A stretch of DNA of 64,000 bases from Mucilaginibacter sp. L196 (GCF_009765905.1 NZ_LMUO01000019.1:518541-582540); one strand, 5' to 3'. Positions 40,314 to 49,334 are shown, counted from the stretch's first letter. A program made the numbers and translations. The notes: generated from the sequence alone by a model not told the origin.

Positions 40314-41414
40314 ATGTCTATACTTCACCAGGTTGCCCTTACTTATTTAAAAAATGTTGGCCCAACAATAGCAAAATCAATGATTAGCCATTTTGGTAGT
40401 GCCGAACGAATATTCACCGTACCGAAAGGTAAATTGCTGGGCGTGCCCGGTATCGGCCCAAAAACATTCGAACTACTCAACCTGGATGATGCCATGCGAC
40501 AAGCCGAAGCAGAACTGAAATTTATAGAGAAAAATGGTATAGATGTGATTTTTTATACCGATCCACGCTATCCAAAACGACTGAAGATCTGTAATGACTC
40601 ACCGGTTTTACTATTCTCCAAAGGGAATGCCGATTTAAACAACCAGCGTATCATTAGCGTAGTTGGTACCCGCAACGCCACCGAATATGGTAAACAACTA
40701 TGCCAGCAGCTTGTAGAGGAATTGCAGCCATACAACGTATTAATTGTAAGTGGTTTAGCCTATGGTATTGATGTTTGCGCCCATAAAGAATGTGTTAAAT
40801 TGAATGTGCCGACAATAGGGGTACTGGCGCATGGTCTTGATAAATTATACCCCAGCCAAAACCGGATAATCGCTGAAAAGATGATAGAAAATGGCGGCTT
40901 ATTAACAGAATATCCCTCAGGCACTATCCCCGACAGGGAAAACTTCCCGCAGCGTAACCGCATAGTTGCCGGTATGGCCGATGCTACTGTTGTTATTGAA
41001 GCAAGTGTAAAAGGTGGTGCATTAATTACCGCGGAAATCGCTAACTCCTATAATCGTGATGTATTTACATTCCCTGGCAGGGTAGGCGATGAATTTTCCG
41101 AAGGTTGTAATTTCCTGATCCGCCATAACAAAGCAGCTATTTTGACCAATCCAGCTGATTTGGCCAACAGTTTAGGATGGGAAAAAGCAGAGAATTCATC
41201 AGGTTTAGACCAGCAATTAACCTTACCCATAGATTTATCGACAGAGGAATTGATGATTTTTGACCTCATCCGCCAGCATAAATCCCCTTTAGCGATTGAT
41301 GATCTGACCATAAAAGCCAATATCCCGATGAGCCAGTTAGCAATGACTTTACTCAATATGGAGATGCAAGGCTATATCCGATCGCTACCCGGAAAAACGT
41401 ATTTAGTGAACTAA
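40314..41414 (+). CDS. dprA: DNA-processing protein DprA
   Basis: Loads RecA on single-stranded DNA taken up in transformation. The 366-residue protein has an N-terminal helix-hairpin-helix part (VPGIGPKTFELL). The Rossmann-like DprA core follows with ISVVGTRNATEYGKQ, VSGLAYGIDVCAHK and FPQRNRIVAGMADATVVIEA. A C-terminal winged-helix tail starts near 305. It is present in non-competent bacteria too, so competence is not implied. It converges on sixA with a 9-bp-unit repeat between. Confidence 0.95.
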   Translation: MSILHQVALTYLKNVGPTIAKSMISHFGSAERIFTVPKGKLLGVPGIGPKTFELLNLDDAMRQAEAELKFIEKNGIDVIFYTDPRYPKRLKICNDSPVLLFSKGNADLNNQRIISVVGTRNATEYGKQLCQQLVEELQPYNVLIVSGLAYGIDVCAHKECVKLNVPTIGVLAHGLDKLYPSQNRIIAEKMIENGGLLTEYPSGTIPDRENFPQRNRIVAGMADATVVIEASVKGGALITAEIANSYNRDVFTFPGRVGDEFSEGCNFLIRHNKAAILTNPADLANSLGWEKAENSSGLDQQLTLPIDLSTEELMIFDLIRQHKSPLAIDDLTIKANIPMSQLAMTLLNMEMQGYIRSLPGKTYLVN

Positions 41415-41416
41415 GA

Positions 41417-41506
41417 CAGTTGATTTATGTGATTACGCGGATTTCGTTGATTGATATTAAAAAGAAAATTAATCAACGCAATCCGCGTAATCAATAAAAT
41501 CAACGG
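41417..41506. repeat. 9-bp unit inverted array between dprA and sixA
   Basis: Left arm: four 9-bp units ending in GATT (41417, 41426, 41435, 41444). Right arm: four 9-bp units beginning AATC (41471, 41480, 41489, 41498), the inverse. The right arm ends one base before the sixA stop (41507-41509). Arms pair almost perfectly over about 34 bases around an AT-rich centre, so it may also terminate both genes. Confidence 0.85.
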
Positions 41507-41983
41507 TTAGCGGTTGGGTTCGTCATAATAAGTTAACTCGCCCATTTCCATACTTAGTGCTTGCCATTCTTCCTCGTCAAACTCAATTAAAGCGACTGCG
41601 CAGGTAGGTACATCTTTAATTTTACCGGTTAAATAATACAATATCTGACTGATTCCAGGGTTATGGCCAACTATCGCCACAAAATCACGATCCTCAGGTA
41701 AGTGGTTGATAATATGCAGCAAAGTATTCTCACTGGCATCATATATCTTTTTATCCGTTTCAATCTCGTGACTTAAAAGATGCTCCGAAAATATGTTGGC
41801 GGTAGTATGCGTACGCAGGGCGGGGCTGGCTATAATTAGTGCTGGTTTAATGTCTTCAGCAACAAGCCGTTGGGCCATTATAGTAGCATCCTCCATACCT
41901 TTTTCTGTCAGAGGTCGTTCAAAATCTGAATACTTGTTTTCATGTTCGGCTTTCGCATGGCGTATCAGCAATAATCTCTTCAT
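41507..41983 (-). CDS. SixA-type histidine phosphatase
   Basis: A 158-residue protein of the histidine phosphatase superfamily. The catalytic RHAKAE is at residues 7-12, with RPLTEKGMEDA following, and the second His is in VGHNPGISQI near 114. E. coli SixA acts on phosphohistidine of phosphorelay proteins, but the family is broad. It overlaps the heptosyltransferase gene by four bases (ATGA) and ends the polX-DUF4254-GT9 run. Confidence 0.88.
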   Translation of the reverse strand: MKRLLLIRHAKAEHENKYSDFERPLTEKGMEDATIMAQRLVAEDIKPALIIASPALRTHTTANIFSEHLLSHEIETDKKIYDASENTLLHIINHLPEDRDFVAIVGHNPGISQILYYLTGKIKDVPTCAVALIEFDEEEWQALSMEMGELTYYDEPNR

Positions 41984-43017
41984 GGCTTTGTGGTATACTT
42001 ACTTAAGTGCTCAATCACTGTTTTTGTTTCGATGCGATGTAAACAAGCATAATCCCCTCTGAAACAAGGTTTATCGCCATATACAGAACACGGCCTGCAT
42101 TCAATACTATCAGCCACAATATCATCTTCTGATTGCCCATAACCCAGGAATCCCGCATAATGATGTGTTGCGCCCCATATAGAAACTGCTGGTGTACCCA
42201 CAAGCGAAGCCATATGCATTCCCGCTGAATCCATACTCAACATCACATCAAGCTGACTGATGAGTGCAAGCTCCTGTTCAATATTCAATTGCCTTACAAC
42301 CGAAATAACATGCTCATATTTCCCCGCCCACTCATTACAAATTGCCAACTCCGAATCCGATCCGCCGAACAAAAAAACAGTAACATCCTGTTTCTTCAAT
42401 TCACTGATTACATCTTCCATCTTTTCCAACGGAAAGATTTTCCCGGTATGCTTAGCAAACGGACTTATCCCAATCCATGTTTTAGTTTTATTGCCGATGA
42501 TTTTAGGAATATCTTCTGTTAAAGGCCTCAAGTCCTTAACCAATTCATAGTTCAGCGATAACGAAAAACCAAGCTCTCGAAATACATCCGCATAACGTTC
42601 AGTAGTACGCTTTAAGGGTTTAAGCACCTTGTTTGGAAAACGTGTCAGTAGCTTTTTTTCTTCCCTGCCTTTATTAATATAGGCATAAGACACACCTGCA
42701 AGCCTGAATAATCTGCGCAATACTTTAGTCCGCAAACTACCATGCAAATCAGCAAAACCGGTAAATTTTCCTTGCTTTTTAAGCTGATTGTATAGCTTTA
42801 TTATCCCACCAAATCCTTTAAATTCCTTATCTAAGTTGGCAGGAAAATATGTTAAACGAGGGATGTTTTTAAAGAAACCCGCAAACTGCGGCCTAGATAC
42901 ATAGGTGATTTCAATATCAGGGTTTTGATCCAAAAGTGCTTTTACAACAGGTACTGTCATCGCCACATCGCCCATCGACGAGAAACGCGACACCAGTATA
43001 TGCTTCGGCCCCGGCAT
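41980..43017 (-). CDS. Family 9 glycosyltransferase (ADP-heptose:LPS heptosyltransferase-like)
   Basis: A 345-residue GT9 with the two-Rossmann GT-B layout. The N-terminal HILVSRFSSMGDVAMTVPVV is the classical acceptor-side motif. In the C-terminal domain WIGISPFAKHTGKIFPLEKM and LFGGSDSE precede the donor motif SMDSAGMHMASLVGTPAVSIWGATH. It probably adds heptose to the LPS inner core; gmhB for heptose synthesis is at 59507. Its start overlaps the DUF4254 stop as TAATG. Confidence 0.9.
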   Translation of the reverse strand: MPGPKHILVSRFSSMGDVAMTVPVVKALLDQNPDIEITYVSRPQFAGFFKNIPRLTYFPANLDKEFKGFGGIIKLYNQLKKQGKFTGFADLHGSLRTKVLRRLFRLAGVSYAYINKGREEKKLLTRFPNKVLKPLKRTTERYADVFRELGFSLSLNYELVKDLRPLTEDIPKIIGNKTKTWIGISPFAKHTGKIFPLEKMEDVISELKKQDVTVFLFGGSDSELAICNEWAGKYEHVISVVRQLNIEQELALISQLDVMLSMDSAGMHMASLVGTPAVSIWGATHHYAGFLGYGQSEDDIVADSIECRPCSVYGDKPCFRGDYACLHRIETKTVIEHLSKYTTKP

Positions 43018-43622
43018 TATTTCTTGTTATTGTACAAAACCGGGTTCAAATTGGGGTCGTTATACATCTTCATTTGGCGGTATACCTTCATGTATTTCTC
43101 ACCCTTTTCAATGTCTTCCAATAGCTCATCAATAGCTAATGATAGGTCAACCTGCTGCTGTAACAACACCGATAGCTTCTCGCTGCATTGCAATAAATGG
43201 TATTCGCTGGCATCACTGCGGATGCTTTCTTCCTGCATATGGTAAACCTTCAGCGCTAAAATAGATAGCCTGTCAATAGCCCAGGCAGGGCTCTCAGTAT
43301 TGATCTTTGCCGTTGGCAACGCTACAATATCCTTGAACTTATCGTGAAAGTACGAGTCTATCACTTCTACAATATCCGTGCGGTCTTGGTTGGATTTATC
43401 AATACTGCGTTTCCATTTTATCACTTCAGATGAATCGATATTTGGGTTACGTATCTCATCTTCCATATGCCATTGGGCGGTATCAATCCAGCATTTGGTA
43501 TATAAAATGTGGTCTATTGTACCGGTAGCATATGAGGAATCAATTACCTTGAAAATCTCGTTGTACTGATGATAATCAGAAACTACCTGCTCAAAAATAC
43601 GGTTGCATTGCGCACTAATCAT
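43017..43622 (-). CDS. DUF4254 protein
   Basis: A 201-residue soluble, mostly helical protein. Features of DUF4254 are TKCWIDTAQWHMEDEIRNP near 64-82 and ALKVYHMQEESIR near 127-139, followed by a helix with QQQVDLSLAIDELLEDIEKG. The family is typical of Bacteroidota and is often next to a heptosyltransferase gene, as here with a one-base overlap. That suggests a role in LPS core assembly, but no biochemical activity is known to me. Confidence 0.87.
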   Translation of the reverse strand: MISAQCNRIFEQVVSDYHQYNEIFKVIDSSYATGTIDHILYTKCWIDTAQWHMEDEIRNPNIDSSEVIKWKRSIDKSNQDRTDIVEVIDSYFHDKFKDIVALPTAKINTESPAWAIDRLSILALKVYHMQEESIRSDASEYHLLQCSEKLSVLLQQQVDLSLAIDELLEDIEKGEKYMKVYRQMKMYNDPNLNPVLYNNKK

Positions 43623-43665
43623 AGTTGCAAAGGTAATGGTTTATTTTATTCTGCCGCTTCCGGAT

Positions 43666-45339
43666 TTAGCCTCTTTTCTTTTCAAAAACCTGTATTATCG
43701 CCGGGAGCGATAGCGCATTTAAACACTTGTCTTTTGATAAGCCACCTTTGCGGGCCACCAATACTCCAAAATGCATATCTAAAAAGCCCTCATTGCGGTG
43801 AGCATCAGGATTTACGGATAGCCAAACGCCTTTTTCAAGCGCGTATTGGTGCCAGCGCCAATCCAGATCAAGGCGTAATGGGTTGGCGTTTATCTCAATA
43901 ATCACATTATTTGCCGCGCAGGCATCTATTACTTTTTTGTAATTGATAGGATAGCCTTTACGACTCAACAATAACCTCCCGGTTGGGTGCCCTAAAATGG
44001 TAGTATATGGATTTTCAACAGCCTTAATAATTCTCGCGGTAGCTTTTTCCTCATCCATTTTTAGGTTGGAGTGTACAGATGCCACTATAAAATCAAATTT
44101 TTTCAATATCTCATCGGGATAATCCAGCGAGCCATCGTTCAAAATATCCGACTCTATACCTTTAAATATCTTAAAACCATCGAGCTTTTTATTCAGATGA
44201 TCTATCTCTTCCTGTTGCTGCAACACCCGCTCAATGCTCAACCCTTTGGCGTAGAATGCACTTTTGCTATGATCGCACATGCCCAGATACTCCAATTTTA
44301 AAGTATCCCGACAATATAATGCCATCTCCTCAATGGTATTTACGCCATCACTCCATGTACTATGGTTGTGCAAAGTTCCTTTAAGGTCATTATAGCTAAT
44401 CAGCTGAGGGAGCATATTATTCTCAGCCTTTTCAATAAATGTATCACCCTCACGTAACTCAGGCTTCATAAATTCCAACCCCGCTTTCGTATAAACGAGT
44501 TCCTCACTCGTCGGCTGATCAATTTCGCCGGTAGTTCTTTCTAAAACTGCTGTAATATGCTCCTCGCTTCCTGTTTGCAGGAAAAGCTCTTTATAAAAAT
44601 CCCGTTTCTCAACACATACAATATCAACCAGTAAACCGTTCGCCAGTTCACCGTTTATATGATTACCATTCAGGTTTATATTTTGTAATATATTGGATGC
44701 TGAGAAGCTATCAAACGCCAATTGCTGATCCCTGCTGCCTAAAACAATAACCAGTTCGCTTATTATTTCACAAAGCCTGCGATATTCGCCTGCAAACTCT
44801 ACCAATGCACCAACAAAAACGGTTTTAATTTCATCCATCAGGTCGTTAGCTTCCTGTGCTATCTGCGCATACAGGAATTTACCATTGCTGGCCATCCTGA
44901 AGTCAATAGCCTTCCTGATTTCTTCCTGCGTTTTTAACCCGAAACCCTTAGCCTCAATCAAACGGTTCTCATTACAGGCATAGTATAATTCCCCGGTGTT
45001 TTCAATACCTAGGTCTTTCCATATTACAGCTACTTTTTTGGGGCCGATACCTTTTATGCCCATCATCTCCACAACCCCTTCCGGGGTATCTGCTAACAGG
45101 TCTTCCAGTTCGGTCATAGTACCGGTTTCTACTAATTCATGGATCTTAGCGGCGGTACTTTTGCCAATGCCTTCAACTTTTTCCAGTTCGGCCAGTGTTT
45201 TTCCGGCTACAGCAAAGGGTAGTTTATCAACCTTAAACGCCGCATTAGCTACCGATTTTATTTTAAACGGATTAACCTCATGCAGTTCCATGAGTCGTGA
45301 TAAAAGGCGAAGTCTGCGGGCTATTGGTTTATTTTCCAT
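43666..45339 (-). CDS. polX: PolX-type protein with intact PHP exonuclease and degenerate polymerase site
   Basis: A 557-residue family X protein. Helix-hairpin-helix motifs (EGIGKSTA at 55-62 and IKGIGPKKV at 95-103) come first. The palm should contain GSxRRGxxxxGDxDxL; here it reads AGEYRRLCEIISELVIVL (183-200), so both catalytic aspartates are missing. A later VDI (238-240) keeps the third. The PHP domain is complete: HNHSTWSDG at 324-332, CDHS, HPTGR at 451-455 and NPDAH at 510-514. It is likely a 3'-5' exonuclease or repair scaffold without polymerase activity. DUF4254 follows. Confidence 0.88.
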   Translation of the reverse strand: MENKPIARRLRLLSRLMELHEVNPFKIKSVANAAFKVDKLPFAVAGKTLAELEKVEGIGKSTAAKIHELVETGTMTELEDLLADTPEGVVEMMGIKGIGPKKVAVIWKDLGIENTGELYYACNENRLIEAKGFGLKTQEEIRKAIDFRMASNGKFLYAQIAQEANDLMDEIKTVFVGALVEFAGEYRRLCEIISELVIVLGSRDQQLAFDSFSASNILQNINLNGNHINGELANGLLVDIVCVEKRDFYKELFLQTGSEEHITAVLERTTGEIDQPTSEELVYTKAGLEFMKPELREGDTFIEKAENNMLPQLISYNDLKGTLHNHSTWSDGVNTIEEMALYCRDTLKLEYLGMCDHSKSAFYAKGLSIERVLQQQEEIDHLNKKLDGFKIFKGIESDILNDGSLDYPDEILKKFDFIVASVHSNLKMDEEKATARIIKAVENPYTTILGHPTGRLLLSRKGYPINYKKVIDACAANNVIIEINANPLRLDLDWRWHQYALEKGVWLSVNPDAHRNEGFLDMHFGVLVARKGGLSKDKCLNALSLPAIIQVFEKKRG

Positions 45340-45363
45340 GAGAATTGTAACCGTAAAAATAAA

Positions 45364-45389
45364 AAAAGCCGCTCGTAAAAGCAGCTTTT
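45364..45389 (-). terminator. Hairpin upstream of polX, possible sppA terminator
   Basis: A 10-bp stem with one mismatch (45364-45373 with 45380-45389) and a 6-base loop; its minus-strand exit is a U-rich run. It lies downstream of sppA on the same strand, beyond the GC-rich repeat, and 25 bases before the polX start. Confidence 0.5.
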
Positions 45390-45409
45390 CTAAATATATT
45401 TTGGTTTAG

Positions 45410-45507
45410 CCCCACTCTAAATCTCCCCCTGTAGGGGAGACTTTTGACTTCGCTCTTTTTAAAGCCCTCCCTTCCGGGGAGGGTTGGGCGAAGAAGTCTG
45501 GGCGGAG
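45410..45507. repeat. GC-rich double-hairpin interspersed repeat, copy B
   Basis: Same two hairpins as copy A (33966-34050): CTCCCCCTGTAGGGGAG and CCCTCCCTTCCGGGGAGGG, separated by a CTTCGCTC-containing middle. It lies between sppA and polX. No coding potential. Confidence 0.8.
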
Positions 45508-45545
45508 TATTTTGAATTTAGTCCCTCTTAAGTTAATGACATTGA

Positions 45546-47327
45546 TTAATTTATCACAATATCATATGGTAATCGGGTTTGCGGCGTGCGCATCATCTGT
45601 GTTACACCTTTAATTTCCTCGTAATATTTGTAATTATCACCCAGTTCTGATTTAATAGCACGGGTTTTCATTTCTACATTAAAGCTCGATCCGAATTTAT
45701 CCAGTATGCTTTTTTGCTCCGGATACTCAACCAATTTATACTCACTCAACTTAGCCATTTTCGCCGCGCTCGCTACAGCATCATTAATATTACCCAAACG
45801 GTCAACTAAGCCAATTTTTATAGCTTGTTCGCCTGTCCACACACGGCCCTGACCAATACTGTTAATATAGGCCTGTGTTTTGTGACGACCAGCAGCTACA
45901 GCTTTGGTGAAATCATCATAGCCATGGTTTACCTGGTTTTGTAATATAGCACGCTCATCAGGCGAAAGCGGTTTGCTTATATCGCCCAGATCGGCATATT
46001 TGCCGGTAGTCACACCATCAAAGGTGATGCCCAATTTGTCGTTAAACAGCTTCTGCATGTTAGGTAAAATAGCGAATATACCTATCGACCCGGTAATGGT
46101 ATTCGGCTCAGCAAAAATAGAATCCGCTGCGCATGATATATAATAACCGCCTGAGGCAGCCAGATCGCCCATAGAAACAATAATAGGTTTCTCCTTTTTT
46201 GTCAGCATTACTTCGCGCCATATCACATCCGAAGCCAGTGAACTGCCACCCGGTGAATTTACACGTAAAACAACCGCTTTAACCTTGCTGTCTAACCTTG
46301 CTTTGCGCAAAGCCTTTGATATTCTTTCGGAGCCAATAGTATTATCATCACCATCGCCGCCGTTTATTTCACCTGATGCATAAATAATAGCGATCCTGTT
46401 TTTTGATGAACTGTTTTTATCATTACTATCGTCGGCTTTATCTGCATCACTCTTGGTATAATCTTTTAATTCTATACTTGGTATGGTCGCTTTTTTCTCG
46501 GTTCCAGTACGGGCCCTTAACTCATCTAAAATTTCGTCCTTATATTTTAAACCGTCAACCAATTTGTATTTCAACGCATCCTCGGGGAATTGTATAGCCA
46601 AATTATTAGCGTAGTTAAATAGCGAGTCTTTACTGATATTACGGCTTTTGCCAATATTGGTTAAAAAATGATCGTAAAGCGAACCGAGATAGGAGGTAAC
46701 CTGTAGGCGATTAGCATCGCTCATTTTGGTAAGGAAGAGCGGTTCAACTGCGCTTTTGTAAGTGCCTACTTTTATAATTTGCGCCTCAATTCCTAATTTA
46801 TCCAAAGCGCCTTTTAAAAAAGTGATTTGTGAGCTGAAACCTTTAAATTCAAATATGCCTTTCGGGTTTATGTATACTTTATCAGCTACGGACGCTAAGT
46901 AATAAAAGCTTTGGGTATAAACCTCAGCATAAGCAATAATAAATTTGCCCGATTTTTTAAAGTCGATAAGCGCGTTACGTATTTCTTCAACAGTGGCCTG
47001 TTGCGATTCTATGTAGCTTTCATCCAAAAATATCCCTTTGATGTTGTTATCAGTTTTAGCCTTTTTAATGTCAGCCAAAATATCATTTAAGCCAACATCT
47101 TTATTATCATCTAAACCTAAAAATGGTAATCCGGATAATGGGTTATTAGGTGTACGTTCAGGTATAGTGCCGTTAAAGGAAATATGTAATACTGAGTTTG
47201 CATCTACATGCGAACCTTTATCGCTGCTTGCCGAGGCTATAATGGCAATGCCTATTATCACTATTATAATTGAGGTAAATACAAGTCCGACAATGGTAGC
47301 CAGTACATATTTGAAAAATTGTTTCAT
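45546..47327 (-). CDS. sppA: Signal peptide peptidase SppA, 67-kDa type
   Basis: A 593-residue membrane protease that degrades cleaved signal peptides. One N-terminal helix (about 5-30) anchors it. The long form carries two tandem ClpP-like domains. The N-terminal one supplies the general-base Lys (AEVYTQSFYYLASVADKVY region). The C-terminal one supplies the nucleophile Ser in GDLAASGGYYIS after the VNSPGGSSLASDVIWREV signature. It stands alone and is divergent from folK. Confidence 0.93.
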   Translation of the reverse strand: MKQFFKYVLATIVGLVFTSIIIVIIGIAIIASASSDKGSHVDANSVLHISFNGTIPERTPNNPLSGLPFLGLDDNKDVGLNDILADIKKAKTDNNIKGIFLDESYIESQQATVEEIRNALIDFKKSGKFIIAYAEVYTQSFYYLASVADKVYINPKGIFEFKGFSSQITFLKGALDKLGIEAQIIKVGTYKSAVEPLFLTKMSDANRLQVTSYLGSLYDHFLTNIGKSRNISKDSLFNYANNLAIQFPEDALKYKLVDGLKYKDEILDELRARTGTEKKATIPSIELKDYTKSDADKADDSNDKNSSSKNRIAIIYASGEINGGDGDDNTIGSERISKALRKARLDSKVKAVVLRVNSPGGSSLASDVIWREVMLTKKEKPIIVSMGDLAASGGYYISCAADSIFAEPNTITGSIGIFAILPNMQKLFNDKLGITFDGVTTGKYADLGDISKPLSPDERAILQNQVNHGYDDFTKAVAAGRHKTQAYINSIGQGRVWTGEQAIKIGLVDRLGNINDAVASAAKMAKLSEYKLVEYPEQKSILDKFGSSFNVEMKTRAIKSELGDNYKYYEEIKGVTQMMRTPQTRLPYDIVIN

Positions 47328-47415
47328 TAAAAATTATAAATGTAAGTAACTATGCAAATTTACTAATTCAATATGGTATAATATTAAGAGCTTTGTCCAT
47401 AATATTTGTTACAAC

Positions 47416-47901
47416 ATGAATGATGTTTATTTACTATTAGGCAGCAACCTGGGCGATAGGTACTTGTTTATGCAGCAGGCTATAAAACTTATTGAGGAGC
47501 AAATTGCTCCCATTACCAATAAATCGTCGGTTTATGAAACAGAGTCGTGGGGTAAAAGTGATGCTCCTGATTACCTTAACCAGGTAATATTACTGCAAAC
47601 AGATATGCCGGCCCGTTTAATACTCGAAAAAATATTAGCTATAGAAATTGTTTTAGGCAGGAAAAGGGAAGAGAAGTGGGGATCAAGAACTATTGATATT
47701 GATATTTTATTTTATGGCGATGCGATAATTGACGAGGTTGATTTACAAATTCCGCATCCCGAATTGCATAAAAGGAGGTTTACTTTGGAGCCATTGAGCG
47801 AGATAGCGCCCAATTTTAAACACACAGGTTTTAAGAAAGCTATTTTACAGCTAAAAAATGAGCTTAACGATGATTTAATTGTAAAAAAAATATACTTTTG
47901 A
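47416..47901 (+). CDS. folK: 6-hydroxymethyl-7,8-dihydropterin pyrophosphokinase
   Basis: Folate pathway enzyme transferring pyrophosphate from ATP to the pterin. The 161-residue length is normal. The motif GSNLGD is at 9-14, followed by VYETESWG and DYLNQVILLQT. The family signature WGSRTIDIDILFYGD has the metal-binding aspartates, and IPHPELHKRRFTLEPL completes it. With folA and thyA also in the window, three folate-linked genes are present but not clustered. An Hpt-domain gene follows after 14 bases. Confidence 0.96.
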   Translation: MNDVYLLLGSNLGDRYLFMQQAIKLIEEQIAPITNKSSVYETESWGKSDAPDYLNQVILLQTDMPARLILEKILAIEIVLGRKREEKWGSRTIDIDILFYGDAIIDEVDLQIPHPELHKRRFTLEPLSEIAPNFKHTGFKKAILQLKNELNDDLIVKKIYF

Positions 47902-47915
47902 AACAGTAAACCTTT

Positions 47916-48287
47916 ATGCCAGAGAACAATAACGATATCGACCTGACTTTCCTATATGAGATTGCTGATGGCAGCGATGAGTTCATCGTTGAATCAATTA
48001 CAATGTTTTTAGATCAGTCGCCACAAATAATGCAGGAAATTGATACTGCTATAAAAGCACAGGACTGGGCCACTGCATCAGCAGCGGCACATAAGATAAA
48101 AGCGAACCTTGGTTTTTTTGGTATGCTTAATTCCCAGGCAATAATTCAGGATATTGAACATGCCTGCAAAACAGGAAACCCTAACCCTGCAGAAGTTACA
48201 GCAAAATTTAACGAAGTAAGCGGAATTATAAATGCCAGCTTATTATTGCTGGAAAAAATTAAAGCAGAAAAAGAAGTTAATCTTTAA
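47916..48287 (+). CDS. Stand-alone histidine phosphotransfer (Hpt) protein
   Basis: A 123-residue four-helix bundle. The phospho-accepting His59 lies in AAAHKIKANLGFFGM, matching the HKxKxxxxxxG pattern, with acidic helix 1 (DLTFLYEIADGSDEFIV) before it. It should relay phosphoryl groups between a hybrid sensor kinase and a response regulator; none is encoded here. SixA at 41507, a phosphohistidine phosphatase family, might act on such a protein, but that is only a guess. It follows folK closely and overlaps purS (convergent) by four bases. Confidence 0.87.
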   Translation: MPENNNDIDLTFLYEIADGSDEFIVESITMFLDQSPQIMQEIDTAIKAQDWATASAAAHKIKANLGFFGMLNSQAIIQDIEHACKTGNPNPAEVTAKFNEVSGIINASLLLLEKIKAEKEVNL

Positions 48288-48538
48288 ATCTGCTCTATTT
48301 TAAAGCTATAGCTTTCCATTATCAGGTTAGCCAGTAAATTTTTACAAGCCTCGTCAACCTTAGCATGTGCTATTTCAGCATTAGCAGCCTCAATTTCAAG
48401 TGAGATGTGTTTTCCTATACGAATATTTTGAATTTCGGATAAGCCAAGATTTTTCATGCTTCCTGTTACAGCTTTACCCTGTGGATCAAGAATTTCTTTC
48501 TTTGGCATTACATCTATTTCAGCCTGGAATTTGGTCAT
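48284..48538 (-). CDS. purS: Phosphoribosylformylglycinamidine synthase, PurS subunit
   Basis: A small (84-residue) subunit that bridges PurL and PurQ in the fourth step of purine synthesis. FQAEIDVMPKKEILDPQGKA and NIRIGKHISLEIE are the conserved strands, ending KNLLANLIMESYSFKIE. purQ and purL are not in the window. It overlaps pssA by 20 bases, so the two are co-transcribed. Confidence 0.92.
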   Translation of the reverse strand: MTKFQAEIDVMPKKEILDPQGKAVTGSMKNLGLSEIQNIRIGKHISLEIEAANAEIAHAKVDEACKNLLANLIMESYSFKIEQI

Positions 48539-49244
48539 GTGTTAGTTTTTTGAATTGAATTATTGATAGGCCGATGTAAAATAGTATCACCACCGGAACT
48601 GCCGCGAATTTAAAAAATAGTATCAATATAGCCGAAAATAACAGCAGTAAATAACGATAAATATTCTCCTGGAAATCGCGGTTCTTAAATTTGAGCGACA
48701 TTAGTGGCAATTCCGCTACTAAAAGGCCACACATAACCACGGTGAAAATAGAAAGCCCGTATGAGTTGAGAATATATGTCGACAAATTACTGTGCTGTTC
48801 CATAATAAGCGGGAAAGATGCGATCAGAATAGCATTGGCAGGGGTTGGTAAGCCAATAAAGCTTTCAGCCTGCCGCGCATCCACATTAAATTTAGCCAGC
48901 CTTAACGCCGAGAATACTGGTATTAAAAAGGCAATAAAATTTAAGTACGGACTAAAATTATGAACAGGAGGGGCCTGTAAAAACAATTCATACATAATAG
49001 CTGATGGCAATACGCCAAAGCTTACCATATCAGCTAATGAATCCAGGTCTTTACCTATGCCCGAGTATGATTGCAATACACGCGAGGCAAATCCATCAAA
49101 AAAATCAAAAATAGCAGCCAGAAATATGGCATAAGCAGCATAGATCAGATTTTCCTGAAACGTAAAAACTATACCGATACAACCACTGAAGAGGTTACAA
49201 CATGTAATGGCGTTTGGGAGATGCTTTTTCACTCGCTTCTTCAT
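48519..49244 (-). CDS. pssA: CDP-diacylglycerol-serine O-phosphatidyltransferase
   Basis: Makes phosphatidylserine, the precursor of phosphatidylethanolamine. The 241-residue protein has about seven membrane helices. The CDP-alcohol motif reads DGFASR then G and D spaced as in DGxxARxxxxxxxxGxxxDxxxD (FDGFASRVLQSYSGIGKDLD with SLAD). Ser replaces the motif Ala, a mild change. The N-terminal basic segment (KKRVKKHLPNAITCCNL) is typical. purS overlaps its 3' end. Confidence 0.93.
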   Translation of the reverse strand: MKKRVKKHLPNAITCCNLFSGCIGIVFTFQENLIYAAYAIFLAAIFDFFDGFASRVLQSYSGIGKDLDSLADMVSFGVLPSAIMYELFLQAPPVHNFSPYLNFIAFLIPVFSALRLAKFNVDARQAESFIGLPTPANAILIASFPLIMEQHSNLSTYILNSYGLSIFTVVMCGLLVAELPLMSLKFKNRDFQENIYRYLLLLFSAILILFFKFAAVPVVILFYIGLSIIQFKKLTHDQIPG

Positions 49245-49274
49245 TTTAGTATGAAGGTATCAGGATTATTTTAA

Positions 49275-49327
49275 ATATTTATGAAGTTATAAGTTAACTT
49301 ATTATTAAAATATAACTTCATAAATAT
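49275..49327. other. AT-rich perfect palindrome between rho and pssA
   Basis: A perfect 17-bp stem (49275-49291 with 49311-49327) around a 19-base loop. It starts 8 bases after the rho stop and sits 30 bases before the pssA start on the same strand. It may terminate rho transcription or be a degenerate short-unit array: GAAGTTA and TAAGTTA are adjacent 7-bp words in the left part. Confidence 0.65.
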
Positions 49328-49334
49328 AAAAATA

